From an uncultured Collinsella sp. (GTDB lineage Bacteria > Actinomycetota > Coriobacteriia > Coriobacteriales > Coriobacteriaceae), in assembly GCA_959020035.1 (NCBI GenBank), contig CAUEQX010000056.1:1-11077 (forward strand): a DNA stretch of 11,077 bases, written 5' to 3'. The position numbers were made by a program, and so were the translations under genes. This document shows, in pieces, positions 1 to 7,517 of the stretch; the stretch's first letter is position 1; every line of letters begins with the position of its first letter. A model generated the notes under the pieces. It was not told where the DNA came from. It did no database searches and saw only the letters and a list, made by a program, of their open reading frames with translations.

Positions 1-440
1 GGTGCGACGGCGATGCGTGTGTGTGGACCGTGGCGTTCTCGGTGAGCAAGGGCACCTATATCCGTGCGCTCGCTCGCGACCTGGGCCGCGCTTGCGATAG
101 CGCCGCGCATATTTCCGCGCTGCGCCGCACGGCTTCCGGTGTTGTTTCCATTGGCGCTTGTCATGCGGTCGAGGAGCTTTCTCCCGAGTCCGCGGCTGGC
201 TTTGCCCTGGATCCCATTGCGGCCCTGGGCGCCACACGTGTTGACTTGCCGGGCAATCTTGCCGACGACCTGCTCTGTGGCCGACGCATTCCCGTTGAGC
301 GTGCGCTTGCCGATTTCGATGCCTCGAAGGCGCCGTTTGCGTTGGTACTCGATGGGGGACTCAAGGCGCTCGCCCGTATTGAGGGCGGCCGCTTTGTCAT
401 GGAGCACGTGTTTCCGCAGGCAATCGGCGGTGTTCGATGA
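1..440 (+). CDS. truB: tRNA pseudouridine(55) synthase TruB, C-terminal part (5' end outside window)
   Basis: TruB converts U55 in the T-loop of tRNAs to pseudouridine in the cytoplasm. The open frame enters from the left edge (first whole codon at position 3) and stops with TGA at 438-440, so about 145 C-terminal residues are present. The diagnostic motif SKGTYIRALARDLG lies near its start; KGTYIR-ALA-DLG is the conserved family motif that follows the catalytic core. The catalytic Asp motif would lie upstream, outside the window. The rest resembles the variable TruB tail (VDLP...LL.GR.IP...). The stop overlaps the ribF start as ATGA (437-440), which suggests translational coupling. truB next to ribF is a very common bacterial arrangement and supports the call. 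The gene is cut by the window edge; nothing indicates that it is broken. Confidence 0.93.
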   Translation, partial: CDGDACVWTVAFSVSKGTYIRALARDLGRACDSAAHISALRRTASGVVSIGACHAVEELSPESAAGFALDPIAALGATRVDLPGNLADDLLCGRRIPVERALADFDASKAPFALVLDGGLKALARIEGGRFVMEHVFPQAIGGVR

Positions 441-1444
441 TGTTGTCCGCTCGCGAGCTCGCGCGTGTCTTTTTCGCGGGCGAGTCGGACGAGGCTCGCA
501 TCGTTGCTGCCGATACGTTTGATGAGTGTGAGCACTTGGCTGCCGCATCGATTGCCATTGGCGTGTTCGACGGCGTTCACCGTGGACACCAGGAACTCAT
601 CGAAGCGCTTGTCCGTGATGCCCGTGCCCATGGCTGTAAGGCGGTCGTGGTTACCTTCGATCCCGACCCGGACGTCGTGGTGAGCCCTTCGCCCGCTCAA
701 AAATTGATGACGACGGCCGACCGTCTGCATGCCTTGGCTCAGACTGGGGTCGATACAGTGGTGGCCGTTCCCTTTACGCCTGAGGTTGCGGCACTCGACC
801 ATGTCGGTTTTCTCGCACTGCTGTCACGCGTAGTCGACATTCGCTCGATTCGCGTTGGCAGTGACTTTAGGCTGGGTCGTGGCGGTGCTTCTGGTGTTGC
901 CGAGATGCGCTCCTGGGGTTCCGAGCACGGCGTTGACGTGTATGGTCACGACCTGCTTTGCGAGGGCGGTGAGGCCATTTGCGCCACCCGCATTCGTCAT
1001 GAGCTGGGACAGGGCCATGTGGAGCTTGCTGCTGAGTTACTCGGCCGACCGTATATGGTGCGTGGCTGTGTTATTCGCGGCCGTCACGAGGGTTCTGGCA
1101 TGGGCTTTCCCACGGCAAACCTGCAGGTTCCCGACGGCATTCAGGTGCCTTCCGATGGCGTGTATGAGGGTCTGGTGCTGGTCGATGACACCGCGTGGCC
1201 CGCTGCCGTGAACGTCGGACTGCCGCCGACGTATGCCGACGATGTCGCTTCGGCGCATCTCGAGGCTAATTTAATTGGTTATACGGGCGACCTGTACGGC
1301 TCTTCTGTTTCGCTGGCGTTTACGCGTTGGCTGCGTCCGTCGCGCGTGTTCGATTCGCTGGATGAGTTGATCGCGACCGTCGAGGGCAATATCGAGGACA
1401 TTCGTCACAACTTGGGCAAGCAGGGGGTGAGCATCCGTGATTAG
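437..1444 (+). CDS. ribF: Bifunctional riboflavin kinase / FAD synthetase RibF
   Basis: RibF phosphorylates riboflavin to FMN and adenylylates FMN to FAD in the cytosol. The N-terminal nucleotidyltransferase domain carries the GxFDGxHxGH signature at residues 42-51 (GVFDGVHRGH). The C-terminal riboflavin kinase domain has GFPTANL from residue 223, the PSDGVYEG segment, an N-V-G-x-P-P-T motif from residue 259, and the expected Glu at residue 276 in LEANL, followed by DLYG. At 335 residues the length is normal for a bifunctional RibF. The N-terminus is some 20 residues longer than usual before the first motif, so the exact start is uncertain: ATG 437 and ATG 440 are adjacent, with a GGCGG tract just upstream. 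The gene overlaps truB by 4 nt and dnaG by 8 nt. No FMN riboswitch is visible upstream, as expected for a gene embedded in an operon. Confidence 0.96.
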   Translation: MMLSARELARVFFAGESDEARIVAADTFDECEHLAAASIAIGVFDGVHRGHQELIEALVRDARAHGCKAVVVTFDPDPDVVVSPSPAQKLMTTADRLHALAQTGVDTVVAVPFTPEVAALDHVGFLALLSRVVDIRSIRVGSDFRLGRGGASGVAEMRSWGSEHGVDVYGHDLLCEGGEAICATRIRHELGQGHVELAAELLGRPYMVRGCVIRGRHEGSGMGFPTANLQVPDGIQVPSDGVYEGLVLVDDTAWPAAVNVGLPPTYADDVASAHLEANLIGYTGDLYGSSVSLAFTRWLRPSRVFDSLDELIATVEGNIEDIRHNLGKQGVSIRD

Positions 1445-3545
1445 CGATGAGGAAAAAGACCAGGTACGCGCTGCGTCTGACCTGGTTGCCATCGTGCAGG
1501 AAACGGTTGAGCTCAAGCCCCGCGGCCATGAGTTTTGGGGTTGCTGCCCCTTTCATGGCGAAAAGACGCCGTCCTTCCACATTAGCCCCGCCACGCAGGT
1601 CTGGCACTGCTTTGGCTGCGGCGAGGGTGGCGACGTCTTCACCTATATCATGAAGCGCGAGAACCTGAGCTTTCCCGAGTCAATCCGTTATTTGGCCGAT
1701 CGCGCGGGTATTGAGCTGCATGACACCGGAGATCGCCGTGAGCGCGGTACCAAGCGTGCCCGCATCTACGATTTGTGCGCCGAGACCGCCCAGTTCTACC
1801 ACACCATGCTTATGCGCGGTAAGGACGGCCGTCCGCGCGAGTACTTTGCCAGCCGCGGCATGGGTGGCGACGTCTGCCGCCGCTACTGCCTGGGCTTTGC
1901 GCCGGGTCGCAACGCGCTGGTATCGCACCTGTCCCAGGCGGGTTTTACCCCGCAGGAGATGATCGACGCCAACGTTGCCGTGAGCCGCGGGCGCGGGCAA
2001 CTAGCCGACCGCTTTTACGACCGCGTGATGTTTCCCATCTTTGACGAGCAGGGTCACAACATTGCCTTTGGTGGTCGCATCATGGGTGACGGCCAACCCA
2101 AGTACCTCAATACCGCCGAGACGAGCGTGTTTCATAAAAAACGAAACCTCTACGGTTTTAATTGGGCCAAGGAGTTTATCGTCGCGCAGGATACCGCCAT
2201 CGTGGTGGAGGGCTATACCGACTGCATCGCCTGTTGGGAGGCGGGGATTAAAAACGTTGTCGCTACGCTGGGCACGGCGCTGACGGAGCATCACGTCAAG
2301 ACGCTCACTCGTTTTGCCAAGCGCATCGTGTATATGTTTGACGGCGATGCCGCCGGTCAAAAGGCCGCTCGCCGTGCGATTCAGTTTATCGAGCAGGATT
2401 CTATGGACCTGCGCTGCGTGGTACTGCCCGACGGCAACGACCCTATGGAGTTTATTACGGCACACGGCGGCCAGGAGCTGCAGGCGCGCATTGACGCTGC
2501 CGAGCCGCTTATGGACTTTGTTTACCGTTCGCTGCAGGAGTCGAGCGACATCACCACGCCGGGCGGACGTGCCAAGGCGTTGGAGGATGCGCTGACGCTC
2601 ATCTATCCGTTGCGCGACAGCTATATGATCGACACGTACTTTATCCAGATTGCCGACCTGTTGGGTTTGGATCTGGAGACCGTGCGCGCGAGCTCGGGCC
2701 GTGTGTTTCGCGATGTCGCCAAGCGCGAGGATGCGGAACGCCGCCGTGAGCAGAACTATGAGCGCCAGCGGGCGCAGGCCGAGCGCTCCGGTAGCGCGGG
2801 CGGTCGGGCTTCGGGTTCTCGCGATGCCGGTCGCGGTGCTTGGGCATCGGGCGCGACGCCGCCGGTGTCCGTGCCGGTCGAAGAAGAGCCGTACGACTAC
2901 GTCCCGCTCGATGCCTACGGTGCCGCGCCCGTGGAGGTCGTCGAAGATCTTCCGCCGATCGATGTGCCTGATGGTATGGGCGCTGTGCCTGCGGCTGACG
3001 GTTCGGGTGCACCGGCTGCGGCGGCGCCGATGGTTCTTACCGATCTTGAACGCAAGTCCTTGGCAGGGGAGCGCGAACTGTTGACGATGCTCACGAGCTA
3101 CCCCGACCTGTTCCGCACGTATGCCGACCGCATCTGCTCCATCGAGTGGGTTGACCCACGTCACGAGTCCATCGCATGGGCCGTTCTGGCAACGCCGCCG
3201 GGAACCGATCCTGCAGCCTGCATGGATGCGGCGCGCTCGGTGTGTCCCGATGCGGCAACGCTTGTGAGTGCCGGGCGCATCTCAGCGACGAGCAAGCACC
3301 CTACCGAGACGAATATCGTGTTTATGCTCGATACGCTCGAGCTCTACACCATCAAACGCCGCATGCGTGCCGCACAGGCCAAGCTGCGCCAGGACCGTTC
3401 GCTCGATGATGAGGCCCGTCGCGCGCTGACCGTGCAGGCCGCGCAGGACTCGCAGCGTCAGCGCGAACTGCAAAAGTCGATCGGCGGCGTGGCGGATCCG
3501 TTCCGCTTGATCGGCCTGGAGGCCGCGGGCACCGAACAGGCCTAG
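1437..3545 (+). CDS. dnaG: DNA primase DnaG
   Basis: DnaG makes the RNA primers for chromosome replication and works with the replicative helicase DnaB. The 702-residue product has the expected order of domains. An N-terminal zinc-binding domain has C37, H40, C58 and C61 (CPFH...CFGC). The catalytic core contains the PKYLNTAETSVFHKK-type motif near residues 222-236. The TOPRIM fold has VVEGYTD with E258, and DGD at 302-304, the metal-binding acidic residues. A low-complexity Arg/Ala/Pro/Gly/Glu linker spans about 429-537. A C-terminal helicase-interaction-type domain starts near residue 538 with ERELLTMLTSYPDL. The start is GTG 1437, chosen because an AGGGGGTGA Shine-Dalgarno lies at 1422-1430 and the conserved family N-terminus follows at once. 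It overlaps ribF by 8 nt (GTGATTAG). No clear terminator follows, so read-through into rpoD is likely. Confidence 0.97.
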   Translation: MISDEEKDQVRAASDLVAIVQETVELKPRGHEFWGCCPFHGEKTPSFHISPATQVWHCFGCGEGGDVFTYIMKRENLSFPESIRYLADRAGIELHDTGDRRERGTKRARIYDLCAETAQFYHTMLMRGKDGRPREYFASRGMGGDVCRRYCLGFAPGRNALVSHLSQAGFTPQEMIDANVAVSRGRGQLADRFYDRVMFPIFDEQGHNIAFGGRIMGDGQPKYLNTAETSVFHKKRNLYGFNWAKEFIVAQDTAIVVEGYTDCIACWEAGIKNVVATLGTALTEHHVKTLTRFAKRIVYMFDGDAAGQKAARRAIQFIEQDSMDLRCVVLPDGNDPMEFITAHGGQELQARIDAAEPLMDFVYRSLQESSDITTPGGRAKALEDALTLIYPLRDSYMIDTYFIQIADLLGLDLETVRASSGRVFRDVAKREDAERRREQNYERQRAQAERSGSAGGRASGSRDAGRGAWASGATPPVSVPVEEEPYDYVPLDAYGAAPVEVVEDLPPIDVPDGMGAVPAADGSGAPAAAAPMVLTDLERKSLAGERELLTMLTSYPDLFRTYADRICSIEWVDPRHESIAWAVLATPPGTDPAACMDAARSVCPDAATLVSAGRISATSKHPTETNIVFMLDTLELYTIKRRMRAAQAKLRQDRSLDDEARRALTVQAAQDSQRQRELQKSIGGVADPFRLIGLEAAGTEQA

Positions 3546-3591
3546 ATGTTGTGGTCAACCAGCGTATTCTCGCCTATATCCAGTCCTCTTT

Positions 3592-3623
3592 TTGGGTATA
3601 GACGTCAATGTGTGTGCTAAAGT
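3592..3623 (+). promoter_or_regulatory. Probable extended -10 promoter for rpoD
   Basis: A TGC-TAAAGT element (TGn at 3615-3617, hexamer 3618-3623) matches an extended -10 promoter. The best -35 candidate, TTGGGT at 3592-3597, has a 20-bp spacer, which is poor; an extended -10 can work with a weak -35. Transcription would start near 3630 and give a leader of about 26 nt before the GTG at 3656. The same TGn-TAAA(C/G)T design recurs before the last gene in the window. This is a prediction from sequence only. Confidence 0.5.
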
Positions 3624-3643
3624 ATTGAGTCCTGTGGACTATG

Positions 3644-3650
3644 AAGGGAG
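3644..3650 (+). promoter_or_regulatory. Shine-Dalgarno site that fixes the rpoD start
   Basis: AAGGGAG lies 5 nt upstream of GTG 3656. An in-frame ATG at 3641 overlaps this site and has no Shine-Dalgarno of its own (preceded by CCTGTGGACT). GTG 3656 is therefore the better start, and the ATG version would translate the ribosome binding site. Confidence 0.8.
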
Positions 3651-3655
3651 AATCT

Positions 3656-5005
<1,350 letters not shown>

Positions 5006-5013
5006 TCAAGCAA

Positions 5014-5050
5014 GAAGCGCCCTCAAGCACATCCGCTTGGGGGCGCTTTC
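5014..5050 (+). terminator. Hairpin terminator after rpoD
   Basis: The left arm 5014-5028 pairs with 5035-5049 around a 6-nt loop (ACATCC), giving a 15-bp stem that includes two G-U pairs (5023/5040 and 5014/5049). It begins 8 nt after the rpoD stop. The T-tract is short (CTTTC), so termination may be incomplete or the hairpin may mainly protect the mRNA 3' end. Confidence 0.7.
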
Positions 5051-5053
5051 ATG

Positions 5054-5109
5054 TAGTCGTTGGGGACATTCTTGAATGACTGGTCGTTTAAGAACGTCCC
5101 CAATGACTA
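5054..5109. repeat. 56-nt near-perfect palindrome (REP/MITE-like element)
   Basis: Bases 5054-5079 pair with 5084-5109 as one 26-bp stem around a CTGG tetraloop (5080-5083). There is one A/C mismatch (5068/5095) and three G-U pairs (5059/5104, 5074/5089, 5077/5086). The arms contain TTGGGGACATTCTT and its counterpart AAGAACGTCCCCAA, and AATGACT occurs at 5075 and 5102. It has no T-tract, lies just past the rpoD terminator, and ends before the tRNA promoter. A long perfect hairpin in an intergenic gap is typical of REP or short non-autonomous repeats. Only one copy is visible here, so dispersal in the genome is inferred. Confidence 0.65.
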
Positions 5110-5114
5110 GGTCG

Positions 5115-5163
5115 GAAAATTTCTTAAAAAAGTTCTTGCCCTGAGCTGATTCGTCCGTATAAT
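5115..5163 (+). promoter_or_regulatory. Promoter of tRNA-Asn with UP-element-like A/T tract
   Basis: The -10 is a perfect TATAAT at 5158-5163, and the -35 is TTGCCC at 5136-5141 with a 16-bp spacer. Directly upstream, 5115-5134 is A/T-rich (GAAAATTTCTTAAAAAAGTT), at the place and of the type of an UP element bound by the RNA polymerase alpha C-terminal domain, common at stable-RNA promoters. Transcription should start near 5170, about 24 nt before the mature tRNA. Confidence 0.8.
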
Positions 5164-5193
5164 AAATTTCGTTGCTTGAGAGCACGCACCTAT

Positions 5194-5268
5194 TCCTCGG
5201 TAGCTCAATGGTAGAGCACGCGGCTGTTAACCGCGCTGTTGTAGGTTCGAGTCCTACCCGGGGAGCCA
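5194..5268 (+). tRNA. tRNA-Asn, anticodon GTT
   Basis: A full cloverleaf of 75 nt with the 3' CCA encoded. The acceptor stem pairs TCCTCGG (5194-5200) with CCGGGGA, with one G-U pair. The D-arm contains GCTC-AATGGTA-GAGC. The anticodon arm is CGCGG-CTGTTAA-CCGCG with anticodon GTT at 5226-5228, which reads AAC/AAU. The T-arm contains GTAGG-TTCGAGT-CCTAC, and the discriminator base is G. Asparaginyl-tRNA from this gene supplies translation. It is a single-gene unit with its own promoter and terminator between rpoD and asp23. Confidence 0.97.
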
Positions 5269-5274
5269 GGTTGT

Positions 5275-5304
5275 AAAACCCGTCGCTTATGCGGCGGGTT
5301 TTTT
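5275..5304 (+). terminator. Rho-independent terminator of tRNA-Asn
   Basis: AAAACCCGTCGC (5275-5286) pairs with GCGGCGGGTTTT (5291-5302) around a TTAT loop, with one G-U pair, and runs into six T residues (5299-5304). It lies 6 nt after the CCA end and is a textbook intrinsic terminator. Confidence 0.93.
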
Positions 5305-5377
5305 CATGCCGCGATCGCTGTTCGCGAACGTTACCGTATCAACATTTCGTGTCGAGGATGTAATCCCGAGGCCCGCC

Positions 5378-5406
5378 ACCTCAACATGGCGCGGTCGTTG
5401 TAGAAT
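5378..5406 (+). promoter_or_regulatory. Possible promoter of the asp23 operon
   Basis: TAGAAT at 5401-5406 is a fair -10 hexamer. At the 17-bp spacing the -35 position (5378-5383) reads ACCTCA, which is poor, and TG abuts the hexamer rather than sitting one base away. Because a strong terminator lies upstream at 5275-5304, the asp23 run needs a promoter in 5305-5450, and this is the best candidate. Initiation would be near 5413. Confidence 0.35.
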
Positions 5407-5430
5407 ATTCCAATGATTGCTCCCACGAGA

Positions 5431-5447
5431 TGGTGCCGCGAGCACCA
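5431..5447 (+). other. Leader hairpin just upstream of the asp23 ribosome binding site
   Basis: TGGTGC (5431-5436) pairs with GCACCA (5442-5447) around a CGCGA loop. It ends 3 nt before the AAGGAG at 5451-5456. An alternative pairing of TGCTC (5418-5422) with GAGCA (5440-5444) would be mutually exclusive with it. A regulatory role is speculative. Confidence 0.4.
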
Positions 5448-5450
5448 GAT

Positions 5451-5456
5451 AAGGAG
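5451..5456 (+). promoter_or_regulatory. Shine-Dalgarno site that fixes the asp23 start
   Basis: AAGGAG lies 6 nt before GTG 5463. A longer in-frame reading from GTG/ATG codons near 5430 would run through the leader hairpin and this site, so GTG 5463 is preferred. Confidence 0.85.
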
Positions 5457-5462
5457 ATTCTT

Positions 5463-5819
5463 GTGTCTGAGACCATTAACGGCAGCCTGAGCGTCTCGAA
5501 CGACGTTATTGCCGATATTGCCGGTTATGCCGCGATGACGTGCTATGGCGTCGTCGGTATGGCCGAACAGCTCCAGGGCGCCGAGAGCGTGCGCCTGCTT
5601 GCCGGTCAGCGCCTCCGCAAGGGCGTGCTTGTCTCCGCCGACGAGAACGGCCTTACGGTCGATCTTCACGTCGTGCTCGAGAACGGCGTCAACATGAAGT
5701 CCGTCTGCCACAATCTTTCGAGCTCCGTTGCCTTTACCCTGCAGGAGATCGCCCAGATCGATCCCGCCAGCCTTAAGATCGGCATCCATATCGACGCGCT
5801 CAAGAGCCGTCTGAACTAG
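5463..5819 (+). CDS. Asp23/Gls24 family envelope stress protein (YloU-like)
   Basis: A 118-residue protein of the Asp23/Gls24 family, small proteins linked to envelope stress and alkaline shock in Gram-positive bacteria. From GTG 5463 it reads MSETINGSLSVSNDVIADIA, then CYGVVGMAE, LRKGVLV, LTVDLHVVLENGVNMK, and a C-terminal helix. This is the usual pattern of an alternating beta-strand/helix domain with the conserved V-G-M loop and hydrophobic LxVxLHVVLE-type strand. No signal peptide or membrane segment is visible, so it is probably cytoplasmic and may associate with the membrane through partners. It is 27 nt upstream of the FakA-type gene. The same yloU-yloV pairing occurs in Bacillus, which suggests linked function. 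The exact biochemical role in this lineage is unknown. Confidence 0.9.
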   Translation: MSETINGSLSVSNDVIADIAGYAAMTCYGVVGMAEQLQGAESVRLLAGQRLRKGVLVSADENGLTVDLHVVLENGVNMKSVCHNLSSSVAFTLQEIAQIDPASLKIGIHIDALKSRLN

Positions 5820-5846
5820 CATCCGAAAACGGAGATTCAAATACCC

Positions 5847-7508
5847 ATGATTGCAAAGACCATTCGCACCTGTTTTCCGATCGCTGCGGCTGCCGTTTCC
5901 GACAAGGCCGAGGAGATCAACAAGCTCAACGTCTTCCCCGTACCCGACGGCGACACCGGCACCAACATGTCGCTCACGCTCGCCTCGGTGACCAAGGAGC
6001 TTTCCGCCCTTCCCGCCGATGCCGATATGGAGGCCATCGCCGGCGCCATCACCCACGGCTCCCTGATGGGTGCCCGCGGTAACTCCGGAGTCATCACCTC
6101 GCAGATTCTGCGCGGCGTGGCCGAGGGTCTTGTCTCTGCCGACGAGCCTATTACGTCCGGCAACATTGCCTTCCCCTTCCGTCGTGCCGTCAAGGTTGCC
6201 TTCCAGGCTGTCCGCAAGCCCATCGAGGGCACGATCCTCACGGTCCTGCGCGATGTCTCGACCAAGGCCGATGAGTGCGAGAAGAAGAAGTTCTCGGCCG
6301 AGGATGCGCTCGATGCTATCGTCGTCGAGGCGTACCAGTCCGTCGCCCGCACGCCCGACCTGCTGCCCGTTCTGAAGGAGAACGGCGTGGTCGACTCCGG
6401 CGCCTTTGGCTTCGCCATCTTCCTTGAGAACTTTGTGGCTGCAGCACTTGGCCGCAGCACCGTTGTCGAGGATTTCTCCGCCACGTTTGATTCCGCTGTC
6501 TCTGCCCGCGACGCGGCCCTTGGTCGCGTTGAGATCGAGGCCAACGACGATTGGGAGGGCTCGGAGTTCCGCTACTGCAACGAGTTCCTGTTTAAGGCCG
6601 ACGCCCCGTTTGACGAGGACGAGTGCCTTAAGTTCCTGGGTTCCATGGGCGACTGCGAGCTTCTCGTGGGCGCCTATCCCGACTACAAGATCCATGTGCA
6701 CTCCAACACCCCCAACCTGGTGCTCGAGCACATGCTGCAGCTTGGTCAGATCTACGAGGTCTTTATCCACAACATGGAGATGGAGGCCCACGACCGTACC
6801 GCTAAGATCCACGAGGACCAGGAGAAGGCCGCCGAGCCCGCGAAGGCCCTGGGCTTTGTCGCCGTTGCGGCTGGTTCCGGCGAGGCCGACATCCTCAAGT
6901 CCCTCGGCGTCGATGTGATCGTGTCGGGTGGCCAAACCATGAACCCCTCGACCGCCGACCTGCTTGGTGCCGTCGACCAGGTCAACGCGACCTCGGTCAT
7001 CATCCTTCCCAATAACGGCAACATCCGCATGGCTGCCGAAGCTGCCGCTTCTGCCTGCACCGACAAGAAGGTCGCCGTCGTTCCCACCAAGACCGTCCCG
7101 CAGGCCTTCTCCGCGTTGTTCGCGGTCCTGCCCGATTCCGAGCTCGAGGATGCTGTTGCCGCTATGGTCGACGCCATCAGCGAGGTCCGTGATGGCGAGG
7201 TCACTCGCGCCGTGCGCGACTCCAGCGCCTCTGACGGCTCGCCGATTCACTCCGGTGACGTCATGGGCATCATCGCCGGCTCCATCGATGTGGTCGGCTC
7301 TGATGTGAAGCAGGTGACGCTCGACTGCATCAACCGTATGCAGGAGGAAGAGGAGGGCGACGCGCTGACGATTCTGGCCGGCGAGGAGCTGTCCGACGAG
7401 GCCTTCCAGGAGATCGTCGACGCTATCGAGGAGGCTCAGCCCGATCTGGAGATCGACGCCCATCGTGGCGAGCAGCCGCTCTATCCCGTGATCTTCTCGA
7501 TCGAATAG
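5847..7508 (+). CDS. fakA: DAK-domain fatty acid kinase, ATP-binding subunit (FakA/YloV-like)
   Basis: FakA binds ATP and phosphorylates fatty acids held by a DegV-type FakB partner, feeding exogenous fatty acids to phospholipid synthesis. The 553-residue product opens with a DhaL-type domain: NVFPVPDGDTGTNM at residues 28-41, with metal-binding Asp in PDGD, and HGSLMGARGNSG at 70-81. A middle domain carries C244 and an HVH motif (H283, H285), matching the zinc-site pattern reported for FakA. The C-terminal domain has ILPNNGNI (N389-N390) and PTKTVPQ (413-419), typical of YloV/FakA and absent from dihydroxyacetone kinases. Length matches the family. Start ATG 5847 has a GGAG at 5831, 12 nt away, which is long; no other in-frame start exists before the NVFPVPDGD motif. 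No fakB lies in the window. It sits 9 nt before recG. Confidence 0.92.
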   Translation: MIAKTIRTCFPIAAAAVSDKAEEINKLNVFPVPDGDTGTNMSLTLASVTKELSALPADADMEAIAGAITHGSLMGARGNSGVITSQILRGVAEGLVSADEPITSGNIAFPFRRAVKVAFQAVRKPIEGTILTVLRDVSTKADECEKKKFSAEDALDAIVVEAYQSVARTPDLLPVLKENGVVDSGAFGFAIFLENFVAAALGRSTVVEDFSATFDSAVSARDAALGRVEIEANDDWEGSEFRYCNEFLFKADAPFDEDECLKFLGSMGDCELLVGAYPDYKIHVHSNTPNLVLEHMLQLGQIYEVFIHNMEMEAHDRTAKIHEDQEKAAEPAKALGFVAVAAGSGEADILKSLGVDVIVSGGQTMNPSTADLLGAVDQVNATSVIILPNNGNIRMAAEAAASACTDKKVAVVPTKTVPQAFSALFAVLPDSELEDAVAAMVDAISEVRDGEVTRAVRDSSASDGSPIHSGDVMGIIAGSIDVVGSDVKQVTLDCINRMQEEEEGDALTILAGEELSDEAFQEIVDAIEEAQPDLEIDAHRGEQPLYPVIFSIE

Positions 7509-7517
7509 GCTCTGCCT

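Noticed and set aside
2001..3164. A 387-codon minus-strand open frame opposite dnaG.
   Set aside because: A shadow of dnaG codon bias; dnaG has clear zinc, TOPRIM and linker features on the + strand.
3546..3591. A possible terminator between dnaG and rpoD (GTTG-TGGT-CAAC and a later T-run).
   Set aside because: The stem is only 4 bp and the T-run near 3589-3593 is about 30 nt away, so it does not form an intrinsic terminator.
5311..5329. Two adjacent short palindromes, GCGATCGC (5311-5318) and GTTCGCGAAC (5320-5329), upstream of asp23.
   Set aside because: Short GC-rich palindromes are frequent by chance in such DNA. They do not match a LexA box (GAAC-N4-GTTC has the opposite arm order) or another operator I can name.
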